From positions 151,875-215,874 of the forward strand of contig JAOAIT010000055.1 of assembly GCA_026414565.1 (NCBI GenBank): 64,000 bases of DNA. Direction: 5' to 3'. The stretch is from Verrucomicrobiia bacterium. Its GTDB lineage: Bacteria > Verrucomicrobiota > Verrucomicrobiia > Limisphaerales > Fontisphaeraceae. The notes beneath the pieces were generated by a model that worked only from the letters and a program-made list of their open reading frames with translations, was not told the DNA's origin and ran no database searches. Positions 42,092 to 50,170 of the stretch are shown one piece after another (within the stretch, counting starts at the first letter, position 1; every line of letters begins with the position of its first letter). The translations under genes and the position numbers were made by a program.

Positions 42092-42859
42092 ATGACGCAG
42101 GGCGATGAAACGCTGTTCTGGCTGGTGGTGGCGCTGTTGGCCACGGTGGTCATGTTTGGCACCGTCTGCTCCTACCTGCTGGCGCGCCACCTCTGGCAGC
42201 GACGCCGCGAGAAGGTGGAGCCGGCATTTTTCCTGCACCCGTTCAAACCGCCGGGCGGGTCCTTCCAATTTCCCGGGGATTACCCCTGCCGCTGGCTGGC
42301 CATCAAGACGCGCTATCCCGCGGCCGTGCTTGAGGCCCTCCCCATCACCCGCGCCACGCCCTGCTCCTGGGAGGAGGGACTGGCGCGCACGTTTGACCGC
42401 AAATTGTTTGTTTCCCCGCCCATCAACGGGTGGATTCTGGTCTTGGGCGGGGCGCTGCCGGATCCGGCGGTGGATGTGGATCAGTGCTACCTCTTCCTCA
42501 CCAATCTCAGCCGCAAACTGGGTCACGTGCAATTTTTCAACATGAACCGCTCCCTGCATCACCACGCCTGGGCGATGGTGGACAAGGGCCAGGTCCTGCG
42601 GGCCTACGCCTGGAGCGGCCAGACGGTGTGGCATGAAGGCCAGATCACCCCCGCAGAGTTGGACCTCGAGCTGGCCTGTTACGATTACGGGGAATCCCCG
42701 CGGCCCCGCCGGGACCGGCAGAATCCCCTGGCGGCCACCACCGAGCGCGTGCCCCTGCTGGCGGCCCGTTGGGGCATTGATCCTGCGGCGTTGAGCCGCT
42801 GCCTGACGGAGGATCGCGTGGGCTTGGCCGGAGAGCTGCGCCTGTCCAATCAGGAATAA
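42092..42859 (+). CDS. Membrane-anchored protein of unknown function
   Basis: The product is 255 residues. One membrane helix near the N-terminus (LFWLVVALLATVVMFGTVCSYLL, about 8-30) is followed by a basic HLWQRRREK, so the rest should be cytoplasmic. The soluble part has a conserved-looking WILVLGGALPDP and a LGHVQFFNMNRSLHHHAWAMVDKG segment. I recognise no family. It is 4 nt upstream of the GNAT gene and 107 nt after the FHA gene, so it is part of a small operon of uncharacterised genes. Confidence 0.72.
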   Translation: MTQGDETLFWLVVALLATVVMFGTVCSYLLARHLWQRRREKVEPAFFLHPFKPPGGSFQFPGDYPCRWLAIKTRYPAAVLEALPITRATPCSWEEGLARTFDRKLFVSPPINGWILVLGGALPDPAVDVDQCYLFLTNLSRKLGHVQFFNMNRSLHHHAWAMVDKGQVLRAYAWSGQTVWHEGQITPAELDLELACYDYGESPRPRRDRQNPLAATTERVPLLAARWGIDPAALSRCLTEDRVGLAGELRLSNQE

Positions 42860-42863
42860 TTGT

Positions 42864-43445
42864 ATGTCACTCGAATCGGCACTGGAACAATACCCCAAAC
42901 AAGTCAAAACCAAATCCGGCTTGAAAATCACCCTGCGGCCTCTGGGGGCCGGCGAGGTCAAGGCGCTGCAGGAATTTTTCCACGCCCTGCCGCAGGAGGA
43001 AATGATGTTTTTGAAAGAGCGCCTGAATGACCCCGCGGTGCTGAAGCAATGGTGCAAACATCTGGATTTCCATCAAAACCTCCCGCTGCTGGCCTGGCAG
43101 GACAAACAACTGGTGGGGGTGGTCATCCTGCGCCAGGAGCAGGGCGGGTGGAAGCGTCACATCGGCCACATCAATGTTTATGTGCACCCCAAACAACGGG
43201 GGCAGGGGATTGGCCGCCTGCTGATCTCAGAGATCATTGACCTCGCCCGCCGCGCCGGGCTGGAGCGACTGGAAGCCGAGTTCTTTGGCGCGCAGGAAGG
43301 CGCCATGAAGCTCTTCGGCCTCATGGGTTTCAGCAACCTGCTTTCGTTGCCGGAGTACGTCAAGGACATGCAGGCCAACGCCCACGATTACATCATGATG
43401 GGCATCAAGCTGAGCACCGAGGAGGAATACGCCGGCATGGGCTGA
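42864..43445 (+). CDS. GNAT family N-acetyltransferase
   Basis: The product is 193 residues. The acetyl-CoA pocket is HINVYVHPKQRGQGIGRLLISEIIDLA (the RGQGIG motif at about residues 111-116), followed by ERLEAEFFGAQEGAMKLFGLMGF, the usual beta-5/alpha-4 region. The N-terminal 90 residues are less conserved. The substrate is not known. The gene lies between an uncharacterised membrane protein (4 nt) and a zinc-ribbon protein (16 nt), which suggests co-expression. Confidence 0.88.
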   Translation: MSLESALEQYPKQVKTKSGLKITLRPLGAGEVKALQEFFHALPQEEMMFLKERLNDPAVLKQWCKHLDFHQNLPLLAWQDKQLVGVVILRQEQGGWKRHIGHINVYVHPKQRGQGIGRLLISEIIDLARRAGLERLEAEFFGAQEGAMKLFGLMGFSNLLSLPEYVKDMQANAHDYIMMGIKLSTEEEYAGMG

Positions 43446-43461
43446 GCGCCGGCCCCGCATC

Positions 43462-43737
43462 ATGGCCCCGGAAATATGCCCCCAATGCGGGGCGGTGGTC
43501 CCTCCGGGGGCTGCCGCCTGTCCGGAATGTGGCTCGGACGAGCAGACCGGCTGGAGTGACCGCGCCCAGGCCCAGCGGCTGGGCATCCCGGACGACGAGT
43601 TCGATTACGATGCCTACATCAAGGAAGAATTCGGCCAGCAGCAGGAGTCCAAGGTGCGTCCGCGCGGCATTGCCTGGTATTGGTGGGCGGTGGCCATCCT
43701 GCTGGTTTTAATCCTCCTGAGCCGGCTGTGGGGATAG
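43462..43737 (+). CDS. Zinc-ribbon membrane protein
   Basis: The product is 91 residues. A rubredoxin-like zinc ribbon (CPQCGAVVPPGAAACPECG) at the N-terminus is followed by an acidic segment and one C-terminal membrane helix (WYWWAVAILLVLILLSRLW). This layout is common in small verrucomicrobial proteins. No function can be assigned. It is the last gene of the 42092-43737 operon. Confidence 0.8.
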   Translation: MAPEICPQCGAVVPPGAAACPECGSDEQTGWSDRAQAQRLGIPDDEFDYDAYIKEEFGQQQESKVRPRGIAWYWWAVAILLVLILLSRLWG

Positions 43738-43874
43738 GCCGCCCGGCCCAACGCTCCGGCGCAGGGCCCGGCCTGGCACGCTGCCACGGGGGGGATGAGC
43801 GTGACGCTTGAGCAAGGTGCCTGAAAGCACACACAGGGGACGCCGAAGCTCCCCGAAATCACCCGAGATTGCCC

Positions 43875-44822
43875 ATGGGCTTGATGCGATGGTTTTGGCT
43901 CGGTTTCTGGCAGGCACGGGAGGCCGTTCTGCGGGCCTTGGGCCGGGCGCCACGCCCCGCCGCCCATCCCCGGCCCGAGCCTTCCCCGGCGGAGGAAGCT
44001 GAAATCAAAGACGTGGTCGTGCTCCGACTTAAGGCCGCAGCCGAGCAGGGCGACCCCCAGGCCCAGGTGGACCTCGGCATTTGCTACTTCAACGGGGATG
44101 GGGTGACGCCAAGCTACCACGAGGCCGTGCAATGGTTTCGCCGGGCCGCAGCGCAGGGACATCCTGTGGGGCAGGTCAACCTGGGCATCTGTTACGCCAA
44201 CGGCCAGGGCGTGAAACAGGACTACGCGGAGGCCGTGGAGTGGTTTCGCCGGGCCGCCGCGCAGGGTGACGCCCGCGCCATGGTGAGTCTGGGCGTATGC
44301 TACCAAAACGGCCAGGGCGTGCTGCGCAACGAGACCGAGGCGGTGAAATGGTTTCAGGCTGCCGCCGCCCAAAACTATCCGCCGGGCCTGGTGAGCCTGG
44401 CGGCCTGTTTTCAAAGTGGTCGCGGAGTGGCGGCGGATGAGCGCCGGGCTTTTGCATTATTCATGCAGGCGGCCCAGGCCGGCCAGGCGGTGGCCCAGTA
44501 TGAAGTGAGCCGGTGTTACGAGACCGGCAGCGGCACCCACAAAGACGCCGCCCAGGCCGCCCAGTGGTGTTTGAAGGCGGCGCTGCAGGGCCTGATCCAG
44601 GCCCAGCATCAAATCGGCCTCTGGTATTGGGAAGGCTGGGGTGTCTCCCAGGATTTGGTGGAGGCCGCCCGTTGGCTCATGGCGGCGGCCGAGCATGGCG
44701 ACCCGGCCGCGGTGGCCGATTGGGAGGCCTTGAAATCCCAGCTCACCGCCGCGCAAAGGGAGGAGGCCTTGCGCCGGAAAAATGCGGAAAGCTCAACCAC
44801 CTCACCCCCGCCTGCCCGCTGA
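43875..44822 (+). CDS. Sel1-repeat protein
   Basis: The product is 315 residues. After a short N-terminal hydrophobic stretch (LMRWFWLGFWQ) it contains about six to seven Sel1-like helical repeats of 36 residues, for example AQVDLGICYFNGDGVTPSYHEAVQWFRRAAAQGHPVG. Sel1 repeats act in protein-protein scaffolds. No enzyme domain is present. The start may be the ATG at 43875 or a TTG 6 nt upstream. The gene converges with the pectate lyase gene, 42 nt apart. Confidence 0.85.
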   Translation: MGLMRWFWLGFWQAREAVLRALGRAPRPAAHPRPEPSPAEEAEIKDVVVLRLKAAAEQGDPQAQVDLGICYFNGDGVTPSYHEAVQWFRRAAAQGHPVGQVNLGICYANGQGVKQDYAEAVEWFRRAAAQGDARAMVSLGVCYQNGQGVLRNETEAVKWFQAAAAQNYPPGLVSLAACFQSGRGVAADERRAFALFMQAAQAGQAVAQYEVSRCYETGSGTHKDAAQAAQWCLKAALQGLIQAQHQIGLWYWEGWGVSQDLVEAARWLMAAAEHGDPAAVADWEALKSQLTAAQREEALRRKNAESSTTSPPPAR

Positions 44823-44864
44823 GCAGGGGATGCCGCCGGCTGGCGTCCTGGTCAATCGGGCGGC

Positions 44865-45914
44865 TTATTGCTTCAGCCGTTTTTTCCAGGCGGGATACTC
44901 CTCTTGCAAAAGTTTTTGCGGCCAGGTCCCGTACCACGCGTACCCGTTGCGCCGCTCGTGGCCAATCTCCGCCAATGCATATTTCACCACGCCGTCGCGA
45001 TCACAAAAAATGGGTCGGTTGGTCCCGATTTCGTAGAAGCGCGCCCACAACGGCGGCGCCGCCGGATCGGCCTGCACCACGCGGTCCCGCCCCCCGGGTT
45101 GTGCCGCGTCTTTGATTTCCACCACTTTGAGGCCGCGCAGTTGCACCTTGTTCAGCCAGGCCACCGCGGCCTCCACCGCCTGCACCACCTCGGGTGCCGG
45201 CTGCTCCAGACTCATCAGCAGCCGCACCAGGCCCACCGACTCGCACCCGCTCAGGGACACCGGCTCAAAAGTGCGCGCCGGCCGCGGCTGGAAGTCCACC
45301 TCGTCGTGTTGGGCGCACCAGGCGGTCAGCTCGCCCTGCACGCGCACCTGGCATTTCAGGATGCACGCAATGCCGCGGTCGAAAGCGGCGCGCGCCGCCT
45401 GCCGGCGGGTTTCATCCAAAAAACGGTACACCGGGGAGGTCCAGGTTTCCCGCAAAAACTCCATCAGCCGCACCATGGCCTGATCATTAAACGTAATGTG
45501 GCGGTGGTACTGCGGGCCGGGCGGATAAAACTGCGGCCAGCCGCCGGTGGGATACTGGGCTTTGAGGATGTAGTCGAAACCGCGCTCAAAGGCCTGGCGG
45601 TATTGCGCCTCGCCGGTGGCATTGACCATCCGCGCCAGGAAACGCAGTTCATCCGTGGTGGCGCCATTGTCAAAAGTGGGCTTCAGATTTTCCGGTTTGC
45701 CCGTGTATTTTTTGGCGGCGGTGGCCGTGTTCTTGGGCCAGCCGCCCAAAGGCGATTGATGCGACAGGATATTGGCGGCCACTTCGGCTGCTGCCTCAGT
45801 CTGATACCACTCCGGCGGACGGTTTAGAAACGCCGAGGCCCGCTGGCCCAACGCGGCATAAACCGTGGCCGCCAGCGCCATTGTAATCAACCCGATGCTC
45901 AAGTTGGGAGGCAT
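44865..45914 (-). CDS. Pectate lyase, PL10 family
   Basis: This exported lyase (349 residues) cleaves polygalacturonate by beta-elimination. PL10 signatures are present: GGWPKN, TFDNGATTDELRFLAR, GGWPQFYP with HITFNDQAMVR, LTAWCAQHDEVDFQPRPAR (the acidic Asp that binds calcium and substrate), and the C-terminal ARFYEIGTNRPIFCDRDG and ERRNGYAWYG. A signal peptide is present. The ATG at 45914 is chosen over the GTG at 45923 because a TAGAGT element ends 7 nt upstream of it. The gene is divergent from thiD. It works naturally with GH127, AraB and AraD of this window. Confidence 0.9.
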   Translation of the reverse strand: MPPNLSIGLITMALAATVYAALGQRASAFLNRPPEWYQTEAAAEVAANILSHQSPLGGWPKNTATAAKKYTGKPENLKPTFDNGATTDELRFLARMVNATGEAQYRQAFERGFDYILKAQYPTGGWPQFYPPGPQYHRHITFNDQAMVRLMEFLRETWTSPVYRFLDETRRQAARAAFDRGIACILKCQVRVQGELTAWCAQHDEVDFQPRPARTFEPVSLSGCESVGLVRLLMSLEQPAPEVVQAVEAAVAWLNKVQLRGLKVVEIKDAAQPGGRDRVVQADPAAPPLWARFYEIGTNRPIFCDRDGVVKYALAEIGHERRNGYAWYGTWPQKLLQEEYPAWKKRLKQ

Positions 45915-45921
45915 CTTCCCC

Positions 45922-45927
45922 ACTCTA
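45922..45927 (-). promoter_or_regulatory. -10-like element of the PL10 gene
   Basis: TAGAGT on the minus strand ends 7 nt before the ATG at 45914; the -35 match (TGGATT) is weak. Confidence 0.4.
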
Positions 45928-45967
45928 AACCATCGGCACGGGCAAATCCACTCCGGTTTTCCGGCGC

Positions 45968-45996
45968 TTGCCGGCGAGGCTGGGCGCGCTTATCTT
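45968..45996 (+). promoter_or_regulatory. Leaderless-type promoter of thiD
   Basis: TTGCCG (45968-45973) and TATCTT (45991-45996) are 17 nt apart, and the second ends 6 nt before the ATG at 46003. Confidence 0.6.
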
Positions 45997-46002
45997 GCGC
46001 CC

Positions 46003-46866
46003 ATGACTGCACCAAATCGTGTGCCGGTGGCTCTGACTATTGCCGGCTCGGACAGCGGCGGCGGCGCCGGCATTCAGGCCGATCTGCATACCTTTGCGGC
46101 CTTGGGCGTGCATGGCACCTCCGCCCTCACCTGCCTGACCGCCCAAAATCCTCGTGAAGTCAAAGCCGTTCATTCTGTCTCTGCAGCTTTTTTGCGGCAA
46201 CAGCTTGAAGCCGTCTTTGCCGAGCTGCCGCCGGCCGCCCTCAAGACCGGCATGCTCTATTCCCGTCTTCTGATTCAAGAGGTGGCGGAGTTTTTGGTAT
46301 CGTTAAAAAGGCGTCCGCCGCTGGTGGTGGACCCGGTGATGCTGGCCACTTCCGGCGCGGCGCTGCTGCGCCCGGAGGCCGTCCGCGCCTTGCAAGAACG
46401 GTTGCTGCCCCTGGCGCAGGTCATCACGCCCAATGCGCCCGAGGCGGCCGCGCTGTCGGGGCGGACGGTGCAATCAGTGGAGGATTTGCGGGCGGTGGCG
46501 CGGGTGCTGCACGCCCGGCACGGCTGCGCGGTGCTTCTCAAGGGGGGGCATCTGCGCGGATTGAAAGTGGCCGTGGATGTTTTGTGGGACGGGCGCAGTG
46601 AATGGCTCTTGGAGGCGCCACGGGTGCCCCGCGTCTCCACCCACGGCACCGGCTGCACCTACTCTGCGGCCATCACCGCCGGTCTGGCACAGGGCCTGCC
46701 GCTGGTGGAGGCGGTGGGGCAGGCCAAGCAGTTTATCACGCAGGCCATCGCCCAAAGCCGGCGGGTGGGGCGGCATCAGGCCCTGCACTGGCTGGCGGCC
46801 GCCCGCCCGGCACGGCCGCGGGCGGCCCGGTGTGGCTGCTCAGGTGCGGCTTGTCAATGTGCCTGA
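46003..46866 (+). CDS. thiD: Hydroxymethylpyrimidine/phosphomethylpyrimidine kinase ThiD
   Basis: This ribokinase-fold kinase phosphorylates HMP and HMP-P in thiamine synthesis and is 287 residues long. It has ALTIAGSDSGGGAGIQADL at the N-terminus, ALTCLTAQNP, PPLVVDPVMLATSGAALL, VITPNAPEAAALSG and the catalytic STHGTGCTYSAAI with the anion hole and Asp/Gly region. The last 20 residues are Arg/Cys-rich (RAARCGCSGAACQCA) and may be non-native or of no function. The gene is alone, with no other thi gene nearby and no TPP riboswitch in its 79-nt upstream gap. Confidence 0.94.
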   Translation: MTAPNRVPVALTIAGSDSGGGAGIQADLHTFAALGVHGTSALTCLTAQNPREVKAVHSVSAAFLRQQLEAVFAELPPAALKTGMLYSRLLIQEVAEFLVSLKRRPPLVVDPVMLATSGAALLRPEAVRALQERLLPLAQVITPNAPEAAALSGRTVQSVEDLRAVARVLHARHGCAVLLKGGHLRGLKVAVDVLWDGRSEWLLEAPRVPRVSTHGTGCTYSAAITAGLAQGLPLVEAVGQAKQFITQAIAQSRRVGRHQALHWLAAARPARPRAARCGCSGAACQCA

Positions 46867-46890
46867 GGTGGGGTTAACTAAGAGAGTCGC

Positions 46891-47583
46891 ATGAACGTCG
46901 AATACACCTTCACGATGAGCGATGGGCACACCCATCGTTTCACGGTGAACGTGGATCGTCCATGCGCCCAGGCCGATCCGGCCAAGCCTCCCCCCGCCTG
47001 GACGGCCCTGGAGTTTCATCAATGCCGCAACTGCCCCCTGCGCCGTGAGACCCATCCCCATTGTCCGGTGGCGCTGGATTTGCAGGAAATCACCGAGCGT
47101 TTTCAGGCCGTGCATGCGCTCGACTCGGTCACGGTGGAGGTGCGCACGCCGGAGCGGACGTACGTAAAATATTGCGATGTGCAGACGGGGTTGCGGGCGT
47201 TGCTGGGGCTGGTGATGGCCTCCAGCGGTTGTCCCATCACCAGCCGGCTCAAGGCCCTCAGTTACTATCATCTGCCTTTTGCCAACGCCGAGGAGACCCT
47301 CTTCCGGGCGGTGGCGGCCCATCTGTTGCAGCAGTACTTCGTGCAAAAAGCCGGGGGCCAGCCGGATCTGGAATTAAAAAACCTGCGGCAGCTCTACGAA
47401 GATTTACGCCTCGTCAACACCGACTTCGAAGCCCGCCTGCGCGCCGCCAACCGCCAGGACTCGAACCTTGCGGCGATCATTGCGCTGAACTTCCTTTCGG
47501 CCGCCGTGTCCTGCTCGCTGGATGAAGCCCTGGCCCGGCTCAAGCCGCGGTTTGCCGCCGTGTTCGAGCCTGTGAGTACATGA
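46891..47583 (+). CDS. Cysteine-motif protein (DUF6901-like), copy 1
   Basis: The product is 230 residues and soluble. A conserved cysteine signature C-x2-C-x9-C (Cys45, Cys48, Cys58: CRNCPL...HC) suggests metal binding, with further cysteines at 95 and 114 in CDVQTGLRALLGL and SGCPI. The middle holds YYHLPFANAEETLFRAV. I think it belongs to the DUF6901-type family but cannot verify that. The stop overlaps the start of the next, related gene as ATGA (47580-47583). The function is not known. Confidence 0.72.
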   Translation: MNVEYTFTMSDGHTHRFTVNVDRPCAQADPAKPPPAWTALEFHQCRNCPLRRETHPHCPVALDLQEITERFQAVHALDSVTVEVRTPERTYVKYCDVQTGLRALLGLVMASSGCPITSRLKALSYYHLPFANAEETLFRAVAAHLLQQYFVQKAGGQPDLELKNLRQLYEDLRLVNTDFEARLRAANRQDSNLAAIIALNFLSAAVSCSLDEALARLKPRFAAVFEPVST

Positions 47584-48254
47584 CCATTACCTACACCTTC
47601 ACCCTGCAAAGCGGCGAGGTGCATCAATTTGATGTGCATCTGGAGCGCGGCATGCCCCCGGCCCACCCGCCGCGCCCTTACGCGCCCTGGACGCGGCTGG
47701 ACTTTCAGCAGTGCAGCAACTGCCCCCTGCGCAGCGACCGCCATCCCTATTGTCCCACCGCGGTGGATCTGGAGCAGATTGCCCACCGCTTCAGCAGCAT
47801 CAAATCTTTTGAAAAAGCCTGCGTGGAGGTGCGCACGCCGGACCGCACCTATACCAAGCATTGTGACGTGCAAACCGGCCTGCGCGCCCTGCTGGGCCTC
47901 ATCATGGCCACCAGCGCCTGCCCCATTTCCTCGCAGCTCAAGGGCCTGGCCCATTTTCATCTGCCTTTTGCGAGCATTGAGGAGACGCTCTTTCGCGTGG
48001 CCGGGGCGTACCTCATCAAGCAGTATTTCGTCCAGCAGGCCGGCGGCACACCCGATTGGAATCTGGCGGGGCTGGACCGCTACTACCGCGACCTGCAGGA
48101 GCTGAACGCCTGCTTCAAAGGCCGCCTGGATGCGGCCAGCGACAAGGACGCCAATCTTAATGCGATTTGTTCGCTCAATTTCCTTTCCATCGCCGTGGCC
48201 AGCGGCGTTGAGGATCAACTGGATCGCCTCAAATCACGTTTTGAGGTGAAATAG
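47580..48254 (+). CDS. Cysteine-motif protein (DUF6901-like), copy 2
   Basis: The product is 224 residues and is roughly half identical to the preceding one along its full length, with Cys45, Cys48, Cys58, Cys95 and Cys114 at the same positions. The conserved FHLPFASIEETLFRVAGAYLIKQYFVQQAGG core is clear. The pair arose by tandem duplication and is translated as a coupled unit. They may form a heterodimer, but this is a guess. Confidence 0.72.
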   Translation: MTITYTFTLQSGEVHQFDVHLERGMPPAHPPRPYAPWTRLDFQQCSNCPLRSDRHPYCPTAVDLEQIAHRFSSIKSFEKACVEVRTPDRTYTKHCDVQTGLRALLGLIMATSACPISSQLKGLAHFHLPFASIEETLFRVAGAYLIKQYFVQQAGGTPDWNLAGLDRYYRDLQELNACFKGRLDAASDKDANLNAICSLNFLSIAVASGVEDQLDRLKSRFEVK

Positions 48255-48410
48255 GCTTGTTGCTCCGCCCGCGTTGCGCTGGACAGGTTGCCAGGCCGCA
48301 GGGGCGTTGATTTCCCAGCGGCGGACCTTGATTCCCCGGCCACTGTCGCATGATTTGACGGCAAAGGTTTTTGTTGTCAAACCGCGCCGCTTTCCTCCAA
48401 ATTGGCGCTA

Positions 48411-48431
48411 CCGCGCCCGCAGCGGGCGCGG
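48411..48431. repeat. GC-rich hairpin before araB
   Basis: A perfect 9-bp stem (48411-48419 and 48423-48431) with a 3-nt loop lies 18 nt before the araB ATG. It has no T run, so it is not a terminator. It may affect araB expression. Confidence 0.4.
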
Positions 48432-48449
48432 GCCAAACAGAGCACGCTT

Positions 48450-50135
48450 ATGGCCTCAAATTTTACGCTTGGACTGGACTACGGCACCAATTCGGTGCGC
48501 GCCTTGATTGTGGAGACGGCCACCGGCCGCGAGGTGGCCAGCGCCATCACGGTGTACCCGCAGGGCGAGCAGGGGGTCATCCTGGATCCCCAGGACCCCA
48601 ACCTGGCCCGGCAACATCCCGAAGATTATCTCACCGGGCTGGAGGCCAGCGTGAAACAGGCGCTTAAACTCGCCGCCAAGGACCGCGAATTCAAACCCGA
48701 GCGCATCATTGGCATCGGCGTGGATACCACCGGCAGCACACCGCTGCCCGTGGATAATAAAGGCCGGCCGCTGGCCATGAGCAAAAAGTTTGCCCGCCAC
48801 CCCGCCGCCATGGCCTGGCTGTGGAAGGACCACACCGGCCACGCGGAAGCCGAGGAGATCACCGCCGCCGCGGAAAAGTCGCGCCCGCAATTCCTCGCCA
48901 AGTGCGGCGGGCGTTATTCCAGCGAATGGTTCTGGAGCAAGATTCTGCATTGTGCGCGCACGGCGCCGGAGGTCTTCGACGCGGCTTACACGTGGGTGGA
49001 ATGCGCGGACTGGATTCCCGCGGTGCTCACGGGCACGGATGCCCCGGAGCAATTAAAACGCGGTGTTTGCGCCGCCGGCCACAAAGCCATGTACCATCGC
49101 GCTTGGGGCGGTTATCCCGATGCGGAGTTTCTGGGCGCCTTGGACTCCCGCCTGGTGCGGGTGCGCCAGACCCTGCCTGCCGAGTGCTTTCATGTGGGCC
49201 ACGCCGCCGGTCAGTTGACCCGCCCCTGGGCCAAACGCCTCGGCCTCAAACCCGGCATCCCGGTGGCGGTGGGCGCGTTTGACGCGCATCTGGGCGCGGT
49301 CGGCTCCGGCATCGCGCCGGGCGTGCTCGTCAAGATCATCGGCACCTCCACCTGTGACATCCTGGTTTCTCCTTTGGCGACCGTGCTGCCGGACATCCCG
49401 GGGCTGTGTGGCATCGTTCCTGAATCCGTGCTGCCGGGCATGTACGGTTTGGAAGCCGGCCAGTCGGCAGTGGGCGACATCTTCAACTGGTTTGTGAATG
49501 TCATCGCCCCCGGCGGCGCCAGGCAAGGCTCGCATGAGGCGCTCACGAAAGGCGCAGCGGCGCTCAAGCCCGGCCAGAGCGGGTTGCTGGGGCTGGACTG
49601 GCACAATGGCAATCGCACCATTCTGGTGGACCAGCGCCTCACCGGCCTGATCCTTGGCTTGACGCTGCATTCCACGCCGGCCGAGATTTACCGCGCGCTC
49701 ATTGAGTCCACCGCCTACGGCGCCCGGCGCATCATCGAACGCTTTGAGGAGTACGGCGTGAAGGTCGAGCGCGTCGTCAATTGCGGCGGCATTGCGGCCA
49801 AAAACCCCCTGGTCATGCAAATCTATGCCGATGTGCTCGGCCGACCGATGCAAATTTCGCGCAGCGACCAGACCTGCGCGCTGGGCGCGGCCATGGCGGG
49901 CGCCGTGGTGGCCGGCAAGGCCGCCGGCGGACACGAAAACTTTGCCGCGGCGGCGCAGGCCATGACCGGCGTCAAGGCCCAATCCTTCCAGCCGATTCCG
50001 GAAAATCAGGCGGTGTACGAGCGGCTTTATCAGCTTTACCGCCGGCTGCACGATGCCTTTGGCGTGCGCGGCACGCAGGCGGATCTGGCCGGGGTGATGA
50101 AAGAATTGTTGAACATTCGGGACGCCACCCGTTAA
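48450..50135 (+). CDS. araB: Ribulokinase AraB
   Basis: This FGGY-family kinase (561 residues) phosphorylates L-ribulose. It starts with LGLDYGTNSVRALIV (phosphate-1) and has VDTTGSTPLPVD, the substrate region ECADWIPAVLTG, VGAFDAHLGAVGSG with a catalytic Asp, and the adenosine motif VNCGGIAAKNPLVMQ. It is followed after 35 nt by araD, so together they take L-ribulose to xylulose 5-phosphate. No araA isomerase is in the window. The ATG at 48450 gives the normal N-terminus; an upstream in-frame ATG adds only low-quality residues. Confidence 0.95.
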   Translation: MASNFTLGLDYGTNSVRALIVETATGREVASAITVYPQGEQGVILDPQDPNLARQHPEDYLTGLEASVKQALKLAAKDREFKPERIIGIGVDTTGSTPLPVDNKGRPLAMSKKFARHPAAMAWLWKDHTGHAEAEEITAAAEKSRPQFLAKCGGRYSSEWFWSKILHCARTAPEVFDAAYTWVECADWIPAVLTGTDAPEQLKRGVCAAGHKAMYHRAWGGYPDAEFLGALDSRLVRVRQTLPAECFHVGHAAGQLTRPWAKRLGLKPGIPVAVGAFDAHLGAVGSGIAPGVLVKIIGTSTCDILVSPLATVLPDIPGLCGIVPESVLPGMYGLEAGQSAVGDIFNWFVNVIAPGGARQGSHEALTKGAAALKPGQSGLLGLDWHNGNRTILVDQRLTGLILGLTLHSTPAEIYRALIESTAYGARRIIERFEEYGVKVERVVNCGGIAAKNPLVMQIYADVLGRPMQISRSDQTCALGAAMAGAVVAGKAAGGHENFAAAAQAMTGVKAQSFQPIPENQAVYERLYQLYRRLHDAFGVRGTQADLAGVMKELLNIRDATR

Positions 50136-50170
50136 GGTGGCCGCAGTGAACTTGAGCATGGAGCAAGCAC

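Noticed and set aside
45915..46002. TPP riboswitch before thiD
   Set aside because: The gap to the divergent gene is under 90 nt and a leaderless promoter fills most of it; no THI-box is visible.
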